DNA of 13,803 nt from JBBIUS01 sp037440105 (GTDB lineage Bacteria; Patescibacteriota; Patescibacteriia; XYB2-FULL-38-15), in NCBI GenBank assembly GCA_037440105.1, contig JBBIUS010000020.1:1-13803 (forward strand), in the 5' to 3' direction. The position numbers were made by a program, and so were the translations under genes. Position 1 is the first letter of the stretch, and each line of letters opens with the position of its first letter. This document shows, in pieces, positions 1-6,581 of the stretch. A model generated the notes under the pieces. The model worked only from the letters and a program-made list of their open reading frames with translations. It did no database searches and was not told the origin of the DNA.

Positions 1-148
1 TCACTGCTAAACTTAATCTTCTCTATCAAGCGCATAAAGCTAAATCCCTAAAAGTCGAGGTAGAGAAAAAATTATCGCCGATTTCGGTTACATTTTTAGG
101 TGACCCAACCAAGTTAATTTCGGTTACCTAGTTAAATGATTTGACACG
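1..148 (+). mobile_element. Right (3') end of an IS-like element, left-edge copy
   Basis: This stretch is repeated in inverted orientation at the other end of the window, with one mismatch in 148 positions (C at 128 against the base paired with 13676). The frame 3-131 is open and ends in TAG. The single mismatch is a synonymous third-position change (ACC/ACT, Thr), as expected for two copies of a coding sequence. The copy ends in TTGACA (141-146) plus CG, and an end of the form TGTCAA...TTGACA is seen in several DDE transposon families. The outer boundary lies outside the window. The inner boundary is uncertain by about 2 nt. The family (IS481-like or other) cannot be assigned from 43 residues. 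Confidence 0.75.
3..131 (+). CDS. C-terminal fragment of a transposase-like protein (partial, enters from the left)
   Basis: About 42 codons are open from the window edge to TAG at 129-131, with no start inside the window. The peptide is basic and helical at first (KLNLLYQAHKAKSLKVEVE) and ends with two similar strands, PISVTF and KLISVT. The same frame is present on the minus strand at 13673-13801, and the only difference is synonymous. A coding 3' end sitting just inside a repeat terminus is the normal layout for the transposase of an insertion sequence. No catalytic DDE residues are visible because only the tail is present, so the transposase call is inferred from context. Confidence 0.5.
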   Translation, partial: TAKLNLLYQAHKAKSLKVEVEKKLSPISVTFLGDPTKLISVT

Positions 149-743
149 GGGGGAAAGGTTATCCGATAATAAAATTTGCTATTTTCAATCCAATGTCAAA
201 GAAAGAGAAATTACTGCGCACGAGATTATAGCGAAAATTAGAGAAGCTCATCCTAACTTTGCGCCGTATGCTTATTTAAATGGGACAGAAGTGCCAGATT
301 CTTTTAAATGGTTGGGTGCTGGCTATTTAGGTACACCCAGGCGAGTATATGGATATGCGGGTCCAAAATTGGTGGAAATAGTACAAATGTTCTCTCATTT
401 CATAAGAGGCCGTTATTACTCTTGTTCAAGACCATCTAAATTAGGAGTATGGAGCTGGTTAAGCTGGATGTGGCTTTTTGATCGCGGTACTCGGCATGCT
501 CTTTTAAAATATCTTTTTGATATGACATTATTATTTAACAAACTGAGATTTCAAGGAATAGGCATTTTGCAACCAAATGATACATTACCAGATGGTCGAG
601 TTAATATGTGTGATGGCTGTCCTGACATGTGTGTATGGAATGGCCGCTTAGTTAGGTCCTGTCGGCTAGAGGAATATTTAAAATATGGAGAAATGATTCA
701 GTTAGTTCCTAAAGGAAAAAGAACGCAGCGCATGAACCTATAA
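147..743 (+). pseudogene. 5'-truncated gene, probable C-terminal part of a radical SAM/Fe-S protein
   Basis: The frame runs open from inside the IS end to TAA at 741-743. The apparent TTG start at 141 lies within the inverted repeat, so it is not a native start and the gene has lost its 5' part. About 198 native residues remain. They include a tail rich in Trp and Tyr and a cysteine cluster near the C-terminus with the pattern CDGCPDMC (about residues 157-164 counted from 141), followed by LVRSCRLEEY with one more Cys. This CxxC...SCRLEE ending resembles C-terminal regions of radical SAM proteins as I remember them. The CxxxCxxC cluster that would prove the family is not in the window. Either the IS inserted into the gene or the contig is misjoined here. 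Confidence 0.5.
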
Positions 744-747
744 ATAA

Positions 748-769
748 AGCCTAGTCAGAGCCTAGTCAG
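748..769. repeat. 11-bp tandem duplication
   Basis: AGCCTAGTCAG occurs twice in direct succession (748-758 and 759-769), just after the stop codon of the truncated gene. It is a small local duplication with no evident function. Confidence 0.7.
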
Positions 770-851
770 GAAAATTGTTAAAAATAACAGCAAGTACTAT
801 TGCTAAATGATAATAGTTCAATTGTTGTGGTTTGCCTTTTTAAATTTTGAT

Positions 852-1532
852 ATGAAAGAGTATTCTTTTAACATTGAACACGAGCAAAAATCGCTTACAG
901 GAGCGTATGAAAAGAGACTCCTTGTTTATATTGCCAAGCGGCTGCCTTTTTGGGTAACTCCTGATATGCTGACGGGGCTAGCCCTTGTTTCAGCTATAAT
1001 TATTGGTGTGGCATATTTTTTTGCGCGTTTTTACCATGATCTTTTATGGGTCGCCGTAGGAGGATGGATATTACATTGGTTTGGAGATTCGCTTGATGGC
1101 ACAGTTGCAAGAGTTCGCAAGATTGAACGGCCGAGATATGGCTATTATCTTGATCATTTTGTGGATTCGATTGCGATGCTTTGTGTTTTTTTCGGGTTAA
1201 TCATGTCTGGATTTGTAGACACCATTATCCTTTTTTTTGTCTTAATGAGTTATTATTTATTACTATTTCAGGCGAGTTTATTTGCGGTATTTGAACATCA
1301 ATTTAAAATTTCCTACGGTAGAGTGATAGCGCCAACAGAAATGCGTCTTCTCTGCATTTTTTGTACGATCATATTATGGCTTGGCAACCCAATGCTTCAA
1401 TTTTTTGGATATGCTTTGAGCGTCGTAGATTTCGTGGGCTTGGTATCAGTTATTCTCGCATTTTTAAACCTTTTGGTCGCAGGAATCAAAAACGCGAGGT
1501 ATTTAAAATTGCTTGATAAAGAAGAGCAGTGA
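852..1532 (+). CDS. CDP-alcohol phosphatidyltransferase family membrane enzyme
   Basis: An integral membrane enzyme expected to transfer a phospho-alcohol or phosphatidyl group from a CDP-activated donor, releasing CMP. The family signature is complete: D79-x2-D82-G83-x2-A86-R87, then G97-x3-D101-x3-D105, which holds the metal-binding aspartates. Several hydrophobic helices surround it (about residues 43-60, 66-78, 106-145, 166-180 and 196-212). A further PTEMR segment at about 161-165 resembles choline/ethanolamine-type members. The length (226 aa) is normal. I prefer ATG 852 to the in-frame ATG at 807, because 807 adds 15 hydrophobic residues before the conserved start region; neither has a Shine-Dalgarno. 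The stop overlaps the next gene's GTG start by 4 nt. The alcohol substrate cannot be deduced. Confidence 0.85.
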   Translation: MKEYSFNIEHEQKSLTGAYEKRLLVYIAKRLPFWVTPDMLTGLALVSAIIIGVAYFFARFYHDLLWVAVGGWILHWFGDSLDGTVARVRKIERPRYGYYLDHFVDSIAMLCVFFGLIMSGFVDTIILFFVLMSYYLLLFQASLFAVFEHQFKISYGRVIAPTEMRLLCIFCTIILWLGNPMLQFFGYALSVVDFVGLVSVILAFLNLLVAGIKNARYLKLLDKEEQ

Positions 1533-1945
1533 GGAGACGGAGATTTTTTAATAATAAATGTTCATATTTAAACAATTTGTTTAAAAAACTTTTAAAATAT
1601 TTTTTAGTAGGTTGCTTGACTGTTCCGCTTAATTTGGGAACAGTTTTGTTTTCAGTTGAGTTTTTGCATTTTCATTATCGACTGGCAGTTGTTTTGGGTT
1701 TTATTTTTTCTGTCTCCCTCGGTTTTTTGTTTAACCGAACTTGGACTTTTGCTAGCGAATCAAAGGAGAGATTAAGGCAGTATTTTAAATATTTTTCTAT
1801 TGCCCTAAGTGGCATGTCTTTAAATGTTATTTTAATTACTGTTTTGGTTGAGGTTTTTGGCCTTTGGTATCTTTTAGCTCAATTTATTTTAAACCCCATA
1901 ATTGGCTTTCGCTGTTTTCTTACTAACCGCAGATGGACGTTTTAA
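1529..1945 (+). CDS. GtrA-like four-helix membrane protein
   Basis: GtrA-like proteins are small membrane proteins thought to help move polyprenyl-linked sugars across membranes or to partner glycosyltransferases. The protein shows about four hydrophobic segments (about residues 22-42, 52-68, 88-108 and 112-130). It also has the two family hallmarks: FNRTWTF at about 68-74 and NRRWTF at the extreme C-terminus. The length (138 aa) fits the family. The GTG start at 1529 overlaps the upstream TGA (GTGA), so the gene is probably translationally coupled to the phosphatidyltransferase. TTG at 1577 is an alternative start that would drop a basic, Asn-rich lead of 16 residues. Being encoded inside a lipid-enzyme cluster fits an envelope glycolipid role, but that is inference. 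Confidence 0.8.
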   Translation: MRRRRFFNNKCSYLNNLFKKLLKYFLVGCLTVPLNLGTVLFSVEFLHFHYRLAVVLGFIFSVSLGFLFNRTWTFASESKERLRQYFKYFSIALSGMSLNVILITVLVEVFGLWYLLAQFILNPIIGFRCFLTNRRWTF

Positions 1946-1973
1946 CTTCCCGTTGACATTCCAGAGATGATTC

Positions 1974-2002
1974 TTGACAGAGAAATTTAAAAGACTTACA
2001 AT
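1974..2002 (+). promoter_or_regulatory. Near-consensus sigma70 promoter of the pgsA-like/lipid kinase unit
   Basis: TTGACA at 1974-1979 is a perfect -35 box. A 17-nt spacer follows, then TACAAT at 1997-2002, a 5/6 match to the -10 box. Transcription would start near 2008-2010. This rules out the upstream TTG at 2003 as a start codon and supports ATG 2042, giving a leader of about 33 nt. Confidence 0.75.
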
Positions 2003-2028
2003 TTGAGCAAATTCTGTTCTTTAAAATC

Positions 2029-2035
2029 AAGGAGG
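2029..2035 (+). promoter_or_regulatory. Strong Shine-Dalgarno that fixes the start at 2042
   Basis: AAGGAGG at 2029-2035 lies 6 nt before ATG 2042. It is the only full-strength ribosome binding site I see in the window. Confidence 0.85.
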
Positions 2036-2041
2036 GATTCC

Positions 2042-2683
2042 ATGCAGACGTGGACAGAGTTAACAAAAGGCGCTCAGATGCAAATTGCTAAACTTTCACC
2101 CTTTTTTCCTTTGTGGCTTAAGCCAAACCACCTTACCTTTTTGAGATTGGTTCTTGTTTTACCAACCGCTCTTTTAATTTGGCAGGGATTTTATGGGCTT
2201 GGCTTAATCTGCCATCTTTTTGGCTGGTGGCTGGATCTCTTTGACGGCATCTTTGCGAGAAGCCGCAACCAAACAAGTCGTCTTGGGGCAGTTCTTGACC
2301 CTCTCTCTGACAAATGCAGTGTCATCTCAGCCCTTTGGCTTCTTTTGGCCCCGGCTCATTTACTCTGGTTTTTGGTTGCTGCCCTGACAGTCGTAGAAGT
2401 TCTTTTGTTTCTAGCTCGACCAGTAAAATATGTTTTAAAGCGGATGAAAGAGCCAGAAGCAGAAGTTAAGGCAGATTCTTTTAAGGCGAATGATTTTGGC
2501 AAACTTAAGACAATCCCGGAAAATTTGGCAGTTATTTTTGCCTTGATTGCTTTGCTTTTTGAGAGTCATACCTTGTTTTATGTTTTAATTGGTTTTGTCA
2601 ATTATCTTTTTCTTCCTCTTTCTGTTTTTCTTGCCCTGGCAAGTCTTGCATGGCATTTCAGAAAAAAAGGGCTTAAGTCATGA
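2042..2683 (+). CDS. pgsA: PgsA-like CDP-alcohol phosphatidyltransferase
   Basis: A membrane enzyme of the CDP-alcohol phosphatidyltransferase family, most like phosphatidylglycerophosphate synthase. PgsA joins CDP-diacylglycerol and glycerol-3-phosphate to give phosphatidylglycerophosphate and CMP. The signature is complete: D65-LF-D68-G69-IF-A72-R73, then G82-AVL-D86-PLS-D90-K91. A DFGKLKT segment (about 151-157) corresponds to the GKxKT motif of PgsA proteins. Hydrophobic helices lie at about 31-50, 52-66, 96-125, 162-174 and 178-205. The length is 213 aa, slightly over the usual size. The start is fixed by the Shine-Dalgarno, and the promoter lies just upstream. The stop overlaps the following lipid kinase start (ATGA). 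Other CDP-alcohol substrates are possible, so the symbol is tentative. Confidence 0.78.
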   Translation: MQTWTELTKGAQMQIAKLSPFFPLWLKPNHLTFLRLVLVLPTALLIWQGFYGLGLICHLFGWWLDLFDGIFARSRNQTSRLGAVLDPLSDKCSVISALWLLLAPAHLLWFLVAALTVVEVLLFLARPVKYVLKRMKEPEAEVKADSFKANDFGKLKTIPENLAVIFALIALLFESHTLFYVLIGFVNYLFLPLSVFLALASLAWHFRKKGLKS

Positions 2684-3603
2684 AAATTGGAGTAATAAGT
2701 AATCCCAGGGCCGGCAAGGTCTCCTCTTCTTCTTTGAGGCGCTTTGACTACTTTGTGGGGAGCCTTCACCGGATAACAAGGGATGAGAAAGAGTTGGATA
2801 GAGAAATTGACAAACTGCTTCAAGCGGGGGTCGATCCTCTCTTAATTCACGGCGGTGACGGGACTCTTCACTTTGTTTTGACTCGTATTTTTCATCGTTA
2901 TGGCGAGAATTGCCAATTGCCGAGCATTGCTCTTTTAAATGGTGGAACAACAAATGTTGTTGGTCAGTGGTGCGGCTGGTCTGCAAAAGTTGTAGAGAAT
3001 TATTTCAAAATCGTAAACGGGACTTGTGAAAACCGAGTCGGCTCAGTCATTAGAGTTTGGCAAGAAGGGAAAGAAAAGCCAATTTATGGTTTTGTCTTTC
3101 TGCACGGTGGGCTAGCTCGTTTGGTTTGCGAAGCGCACCGTGGCGGCCACCCGACTTTTTTCAAATCATTTTGGGTAGCCGTGCGCGCAGTCATTGCATC
3201 TAATTTCCCGTTTCTGGGAATGCAGAGACTTCTTGAAAGGGTGGAATGCCCGCTTGAAGTTGATGGCTGCGAAGTTTTGCCCAAAGAGCATCTCCATCTG
3301 GTTGCCTCAAGTGTAGACCGGCTGATCTTTGGCATGCGGCCGTTCCATCACTCTTCAAGCCCTGATAAGTTTTTGCTCATTGCCTACAATAGATCGCAAG
3401 CAGAGTTGGGGAGGAATGCCTTCCGCTATCTAAAGGGGAAAATTTCATCTGGCAAAGATTTTCTTAACGCGCAGGCCGTTAAAGCTGAGTTTTCAACTTG
3501 CCAGACTTATGTCTTAGACGGAGAAATTTTTGCGGCGTCAAGAGAAATGCGCCGGCTTACTCTCACAGTCGGGCCTAAAATCTCTTTTTTGGCCCACAAG
3601 TGA
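2680..3603 (+). CDS. Diacylglycerol kinase family (YegS/LCB5-type) lipid kinase
   Basis: A predicted ATP-dependent kinase that phosphorylates diacylglycerol or a related lipid, giving phosphatidic acid or an analogue. The N-terminal catalytic domain has the expected order of motifs: ISNPRAG (6-12), HGGDGT (57-62) and LNGGTTN (86-92). The C-terminal beta-rich half ends with an LDGE segment at about residue 280, typical of this fold. The length (307 aa) is normal. No membrane segment is evident, so the protein is probably soluble or peripheral. The start ATG overlaps the stop of the PgsA-like gene (ATGA), and a terminator follows the stop directly, so the two genes form one unit. The precise lipid substrate is not readable from sequence. 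Confidence 0.85.
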   Translation: MKIGVISNPRAGKVSSSSLRRFDYFVGSLHRITRDEKELDREIDKLLQAGVDPLLIHGGDGTLHFVLTRIFHRYGENCQLPSIALLNGGTTNVVGQWCGWSAKVVENYFKIVNGTCENRVGSVIRVWQEGKEKPIYGFVFLHGGLARLVCEAHRGGHPTFFKSFWVAVRAVIASNFPFLGMQRLLERVECPLEVDGCEVLPKEHLHLVASSVDRLIFGMRPFHHSSSPDKFLLIAYNRSQAELGRNAFRYLKGKISSGKDFLNAQAVKAEFSTCQTYVLDGEIFAASREMRRLTLTVGPKISFLAHK

Positions 3604-3607
3604 GAAT

Positions 3608-3645
3608 AGGGGCTTTAAAAATAAAAAGTCCCTCTTTTTATTTTG
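3608..3645 (+). terminator. Rho-independent terminator after the lipid kinase gene
   Basis: The arms AGGGGCTTT (3608-3616) and AAAGTCCCT (3625-3633) pair over 9 bp with one G-U, around an 8-nt A-rich loop. They are followed by CTTTTTATTTT. A competing 9-bp stem uses TCCCTCTTT (3629-3637) with AAAGAGGGA (3651-3659), so the region could fold in two exclusive ways. The first has the proper U tract and is the likely terminator. Confidence 0.75.
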
Positions 3646-3716
3646 GTTTTAAAGAGGGATGGCGATTCAATCATAGGTCAAAGTGCGTCAATTTGTTTCA
3701 AGTCGGCGCAACTCTC

Positions 3717-3745
3717 TTGTTTAAAAGGTCAAAATAATGTAAAAT
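3717..3745 (+). promoter_or_regulatory. Possible promoter of the PAP2 gene
   Basis: TTGTTT at 3717-3722, a 17-nt spacer and TAAAAT at 3740-3745 resemble a sigma70 promoter with a weak -35 box. It lies between a terminator and an isolated gene, where a promoter is expected. The leader would be about 33 nt. Confidence 0.4.
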
Positions 3746-3784
3746 AGTTAAATTCTAATTATAGATAATTTTAATTCGTATATT

Positions 3785-4687
3785 ATGCTGGTTGATTTAA
3801 ATCAAAAGAGATGGAGAGCGGCAGATGTCTTATCTTTGCTTTTTTTATTTTTTTTGATTCTTCTTAATCTTTTCTTTCGGCGTCAAATTCCTAAATGGGA
3901 AATGTTGTTAATTCTTTATCTTTTCCTCTCGGGTATCATTTTTTTTCTTGTTTTTACAAGTGAAAAACACGGTGTAATTTTTAAAACCTTGCATAACTTT
4001 ATCTTCCCTGCGTTATTAGTATTTGTTCTTTTTGATAGTCTTTGCGATAATTTGGTTCCTTTTATCAATCCAATTGACGGAGATTATTTTTTAATCAAAG
4101 CAGACTACTCTCTTTTTGGGCTTCATCCAACGGTTTGGCTTGAAAATTTTTCAAAGCCGTGGCTTACAGATGTTTTACAGATAGCCTATATTTCTTATTA
4201 CTTTTTGCCCTTTTTTCTTTTAATTCCTCTGGCTAAAAAAGAAAAAGAAAAATTTGGTATATCTTTATTTTTAATCATCCTTTGCTTTTATCTTTCTTTT
4301 ATTGGATATATTTTTGTGCCGGCCCTAGGCCCAAGATTCGCCCTTGCTCCTTTGCAAAATGGACCGCTTGAAGGGAGTTTTATTACTGATTCTATTCAAA
4401 AAATTTTGAACAGCCTTGAAGGAATAAAAAGGGATGCTTTTCCGAGCGCCCATACCGCCGTTTCTTTAGTGGTTCTTTTTCTTTCTTTTCGTTTTAGGCG
4501 GCGCCTCTTTTTTATTTATTTGCCTATTATTACTGCTCTCATTTTTTCTACAGTTTATTTGAGGTACCATTATGTTGTTGATGTGATTGCTGGCTTTATT
4601 TTATCTTTAGTTGTTCTTTTTTTTGGGGGGGAAATTTATAAAGCATGGGAAAAGAAAATAAAAAGAAAAATTTTGGAAGAAATTTAA
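3785..4687 (+). CDS. PAP2-superfamily membrane phosphatase/phosphotransferase
   Basis: A polytopic membrane protein of the PAP2 acid phosphatase superfamily, which removes or transfers phosphate groups on lipids. The variant resembles the inositol-phosphotransferase-like PAP2 group. The visible motifs are VPALGPRFAL (178-187), FPSAHTA with His223, and YLRYHYVVD (258-266) with Arg260, His262 and Asp266. The last two correspond to the PSxH and SRxxxxxHxxxD phosphatase motifs. About six hydrophobic helices are seen (about 16-31, 41-57, 72-88, 133-150, 158-178, and pairs between 225 and 282). The length is 300 aa. ATG 3785 is the first start and has no Shine-Dalgarno. Its place after the PgsA-like and kinase genes suggests phosphatidylglycerophosphate or phosphatidate dephosphorylation, or head-group exchange; this is inference. 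Confidence 0.82.
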   Translation: MLVDLNQKRWRAADVLSLLFLFFLILLNLFFRRQIPKWEMLLILYLFLSGIIFFLVFTSEKHGVIFKTLHNFIFPALLVFVLFDSLCDNLVPFINPIDGDYFLIKADYSLFGLHPTVWLENFSKPWLTDVLQIAYISYYFLPFFLLIPLAKKEKEKFGISLFLIILCFYLSFIGYIFVPALGPRFALAPLQNGPLEGSFITDSIQKILNSLEGIKRDAFPSAHTAVSLVVLFLSFRFRRRLFFIYLPIITALIFSTVYLRYHYVVDVIAGFILSLVVLFFGGEIYKAWEKKIKRKILEEI

Positions 4688-4750
4688 GGCAAATTTTTGT
4701 TTTGCATTGGGTTATAAGTCCGTTATTGTTTGCAATGCGCTAAGTGCGTC

Positions 4751-4796
4751 AGCCCATAAAGATACTTGATGCCTGTGATTGGGCTTATTTTATATT
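4751..4796 (+). terminator. Weak possible terminator after the PAP2 gene
   Basis: AGCCCA (4751-4756) can pair with TGGGCT (4780-4785), followed by TATTTTATATT. The stem is only 6 bp and the loop is 23 nt, so termination is uncertain. A separate GCATTG/CAATGC pair lies at 4704-4738. Confidence 0.25.
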
Positions 4797-4840
4797 AGAA
4801 TTGAGTTTTGCTTGTGATTTATCTTGCGCAAGAAAAAGAT

Positions 4841-4869
4841 TTTACTTTCTTTCAAATTTATGCTAATAT
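4841..4869 (+). promoter_or_regulatory. Possible extended -10 promoter of the unknown gene at 4904
   Basis: TTTACT at 4841-4846 (4/6 match to the -35 box), a 17-nt spacer and TAATAT at 4864-4869, with TG at 4861-4862 giving an extended -10. The region is AT-rich, so chance matches are common. Confidence 0.4.
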
Positions 4870-4903
4870 TTAATTAATAATTTTGCATTTTGTTTTAATT
4901 TTT

Positions 4904-5611
4904 ATGTGGCCATTTAAAATAGAACACCCGTGTCAGTTTACATTAAATTTAATTGCGGAAATGATCGAAAAAGCGCCTATTACATTTCCGGCGGAAAAGA
5001 AAGAAAAAATGAAAAAGAAGCAAGCTGATTTTTTAAAGGATAAAAAAATCGCCTGTTCTAAAGTTGAGGAAGCAATCGCAGAATTCGGAAAGGAAATATG
5101 GCCTTATCGAAAGTCATGGGAAGAAATGTATGAGAAGTACGGCCGACCGCATGAGGCAGAATATTTTGAAAAAAATTTACCAAAAGAACTCCATGATAAA
5201 TATTTTTCTTGCAAAGTAAAAGGCGGCGGGCATTGCCTTAGAGAGTATCGGATGTGCGGCTTAATGGAAAAGTGTTTTTCTCCGGATGAAAAATTTTTTC
5301 TTAATGAGACAGTGATTTCCACGCTTTCTCAAACTAAAGAGGAAGTTAATAAATTAATTTTAGGAGAAAAGAAAGAGGAATATCAAAAATTATTTGAAAA
5401 GTGGGGTGCTGAACAGAAAGCAATGGTTGCCAAGATTGAGGAACTGAAGAGAATAGCGAATGAAAACCCTAAGTGGCGGGCAGAGATTTTAGATAAAGTA
5501 AAAACAATTGAACAAGGCTGGAGTATTGTTGAGCAAGATATTAATTTGAAAGATATAGAACAGGTTGTCGATTTTTATCGAGGGGTAATTGAAAGTCCGG
5601 AAGCATACTAA
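4904..5611 (+). CDS. Conserved-looking hypothetical protein with a cysteine cluster and helical C-terminus
   Basis: I do not recognise this family. The frame is long and its codon use is like that of its neighbours. I chose ATG 4904 over the in-frame TTG 4883, because TTG would add only a short hydrophobic lead next to the presumed promoter. The protein has 235 residues with no signal peptide or membrane segment. It is rich in Lys and Glu. Cysteines lie at 10 and 51, then four are grouped at 103, 111, 118 and 124, around a GGGHC and a RMCG motif. This could be a metal or Fe-S site, or a disulfide cluster. Residues about 140-230 are strongly helical and possibly coiled-coil (for example EEVNKLILGEKKEEYQKLFE). 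It stands alone between two gaps of over 200 nt. Confidence 0.6.
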   Translation: MWPFKIEHPCQFTLNLIAEMIEKAPITFPAEKKEKMKKKQADFLKDKKIACSKVEEAIAEFGKEIWPYRKSWEEMYEKYGRPHEAEYFEKNLPKELHDKYFSCKVKGGGHCLREYRMCGLMEKCFSPDEKFFLNETVISTLSQTKEEVNKLILGEKKEEYQKLFEKWGAEQKAMVAKIEELKRIANENPKWRAEILDKVKTIEQGWSIVEQDINLKDIEQVVDFYRGVIESPEAY

Positions 5612-5629
5612 ATAAATTAAAAATAAAAA

Positions 5630-5858
5630 ACCAAAAATTAAAAACGCAAACTTAAAAATGGTTAAACGTTTGTCGTTTATGGTTTATCGCTACCCGTTTT
5701 GTCAAATCGTTTATTGCCAGACGTTCAACCACAAACGATACGCGCCGCGCTAAACGATAAATCTCAGACGATAAACTGTCGATAAACTGTCTAAAAAAAT
5801 AGTTTAGCCATTTAGAAATTTATGTTTTTGGTCTTTGGTTTATAATTTTTGGTTTAAT
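5630..5858. repeat. Large imperfect palindromic intergenic repeat
   Basis: This gap of about 250 nt holds two arms that are inverted, imperfect copies of each other. For example, a 38-nt stretch of the left arm starting ACCAAAAATT matches the reverse complement of the right arm (around 5800-5840) at 29 of 38 positions by eye. Seven of the nine differences are transitions. The centre is built from variants of the word AAACGATAAA and its complement, including an 11-bp tandem duplication CGATAAACTGT at 5769-5779 and 5780-5790. No coding frame is credible here. Confidence 0.65.
5841..5846 (+). promoter_or_regulatory. Possible -10 box (TATAAT) of the MBL-fold gene
   Basis: A perfect TATAAT lies 14 nt before ATG 5861, with no clear -35 box. 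If used, transcription would start only about 8 nt before the ATG, giving an almost leaderless message, which would fit the lack of a Shine-Dalgarno. It also lies in the AT-rich arm of the palindrome, so it may be chance. Confidence 0.35.
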
Positions 5859-5860
5859 TT

Positions 5861-6511
5861 ATGACAATAACTTGGCTTGGCCATTCTTGTTTTAAAATAC
5901 AAGATAAAGAAGTAACAATTGTTACTGATCCTTATGACTCATCAGTTGGTTTTAAACTGCCGCGACTGTCGGCTGATATTGTAACTGTAAGCCACAATCA
6001 CTATGACCATAATAATACGGCAGCGGTGCGCGGCACATCTGAAAAGGGACCTTTTATCATTTCTAGTCCTGGAGAATATGAAATAAAAGGAGTTTTTGTT
6101 TATGGCATTCCATCTTGGCACGACAAAAATGAGGGAAGGGAAAGAGGAGAAAATATAATTTGTAGGATTGAGATAGATGGAATTTCAGTTGCTCATCTTG
6201 GCGATTTAGGCCATACATTAGATGAAGAGCAAATAACAAAGTTGGAAGGCGTTGATATTTTGCTGATTCCAGTTGGCGGTGTCTATACTGTTGGAGCTCG
6301 CGAAGCAGTAGAAATAATAAATCAAATTGAGCCAAGAATAGTCATTCCGATGCATTATAAAATTCCTGGCTTAAAATTAGACATAGACCCAGTAGATAAA
6401 TTTTTAAAAGAGATGGGCGCGGGGAAAGCAGAAAAGTTATCTAAATTAAAGATTTCTAAAAAAGATTTACCTAAAGAAGAAATAAAAGTAATCTTGTTTG
6501 AGAAAAGTTAA
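5861..6511 (+). CDS. Metallo-beta-lactamase-fold hydrolase (UlaG/UPF0173-like)
   Basis: A soluble zinc-dependent hydrolase of the metallo-beta-lactamase fold; its substrate cannot be told from sequence. It starts with the typical ITWLGHSCF strand (3-11) and then TDPY (22-25). The metal motif HNHYDH is at 45-50, a second-site GD is at 114-115 in AHLGDLGH, and the last histidine is in PMHYK (163-167). The fold is therefore complete with its ligands. The length (216 aa) fits the short UlaG-like branch that is common in bacteria with small genomes. ATG 5861 is the only sensible start, since the conserved first strand begins at residue 3. The next gene begins about 70 nt downstream. Confidence 0.85.
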   Translation: MTITWLGHSCFKIQDKEVTIVTDPYDSSVGFKLPRLSADIVTVSHNHYDHNNTAAVRGTSEKGPFIISSPGEYEIKGVFVYGIPSWHDKNEGRERGENIICRIEIDGISVAHLGDLGHTLDEEQITKLEGVDILLIPVGGVYTVGAREAVEIINQIEPRIVIPMHYKIPGLKLDIDPVDKFLKEMGAGKAEKLSKLKISKKDLPKEEIKVILFEKS

Positions 6512-6521
6512 GTTTTATAAA
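6494..6521 (+). promoter_or_regulatory. Possible promoter for the membrane protein-gyrA pair
   Basis: TTGTTT at 6494-6499, a 16-nt spacer and TATAAA at 6516-6521 overlap the last codons of the MBL gene. The -35 hexamer is the same as the one proposed for the PAP2 gene. TATAAG at 6535-6540 is a second candidate -10 box. Confidence 0.35.
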
Positions 6522-6581
6522 ATTTACGAAATAGTATAAGAAATCCTATTTACGATTAATGGATGACCCGTTGTTTTTAAT

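Noticed and set aside
2003..2041. Upstream TTG start for the PgsA-like gene
   Set aside because: It directly follows the -10 box, so it would lie at or before the transcription start. ATG 2042 has a strong Shine-Dalgarno.
2602..3335. Minus-strand open frames opposite the PgsA-like and lipid kinase genes
   Set aside because: They are shadows of well-supported + strand genes, lack family features, and are Arg/Ser-rich in the manner of antisense frames.
3681..4751. Repeated 10-mer AAGTGCGTCA at 3681 and 4742 on both sides of the PAP2 gene
   Set aside because: Two copies of a 10-mer in 13.8 kb can occur by chance, and there is no surrounding similarity or symmetry.
5630..5860. CRISPR array suggested by repeated AAACGATAAA-like words
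   Set aside because: The words are unevenly spaced, inverted relative to each other and without constant-length spacers, and no cas genes are near.
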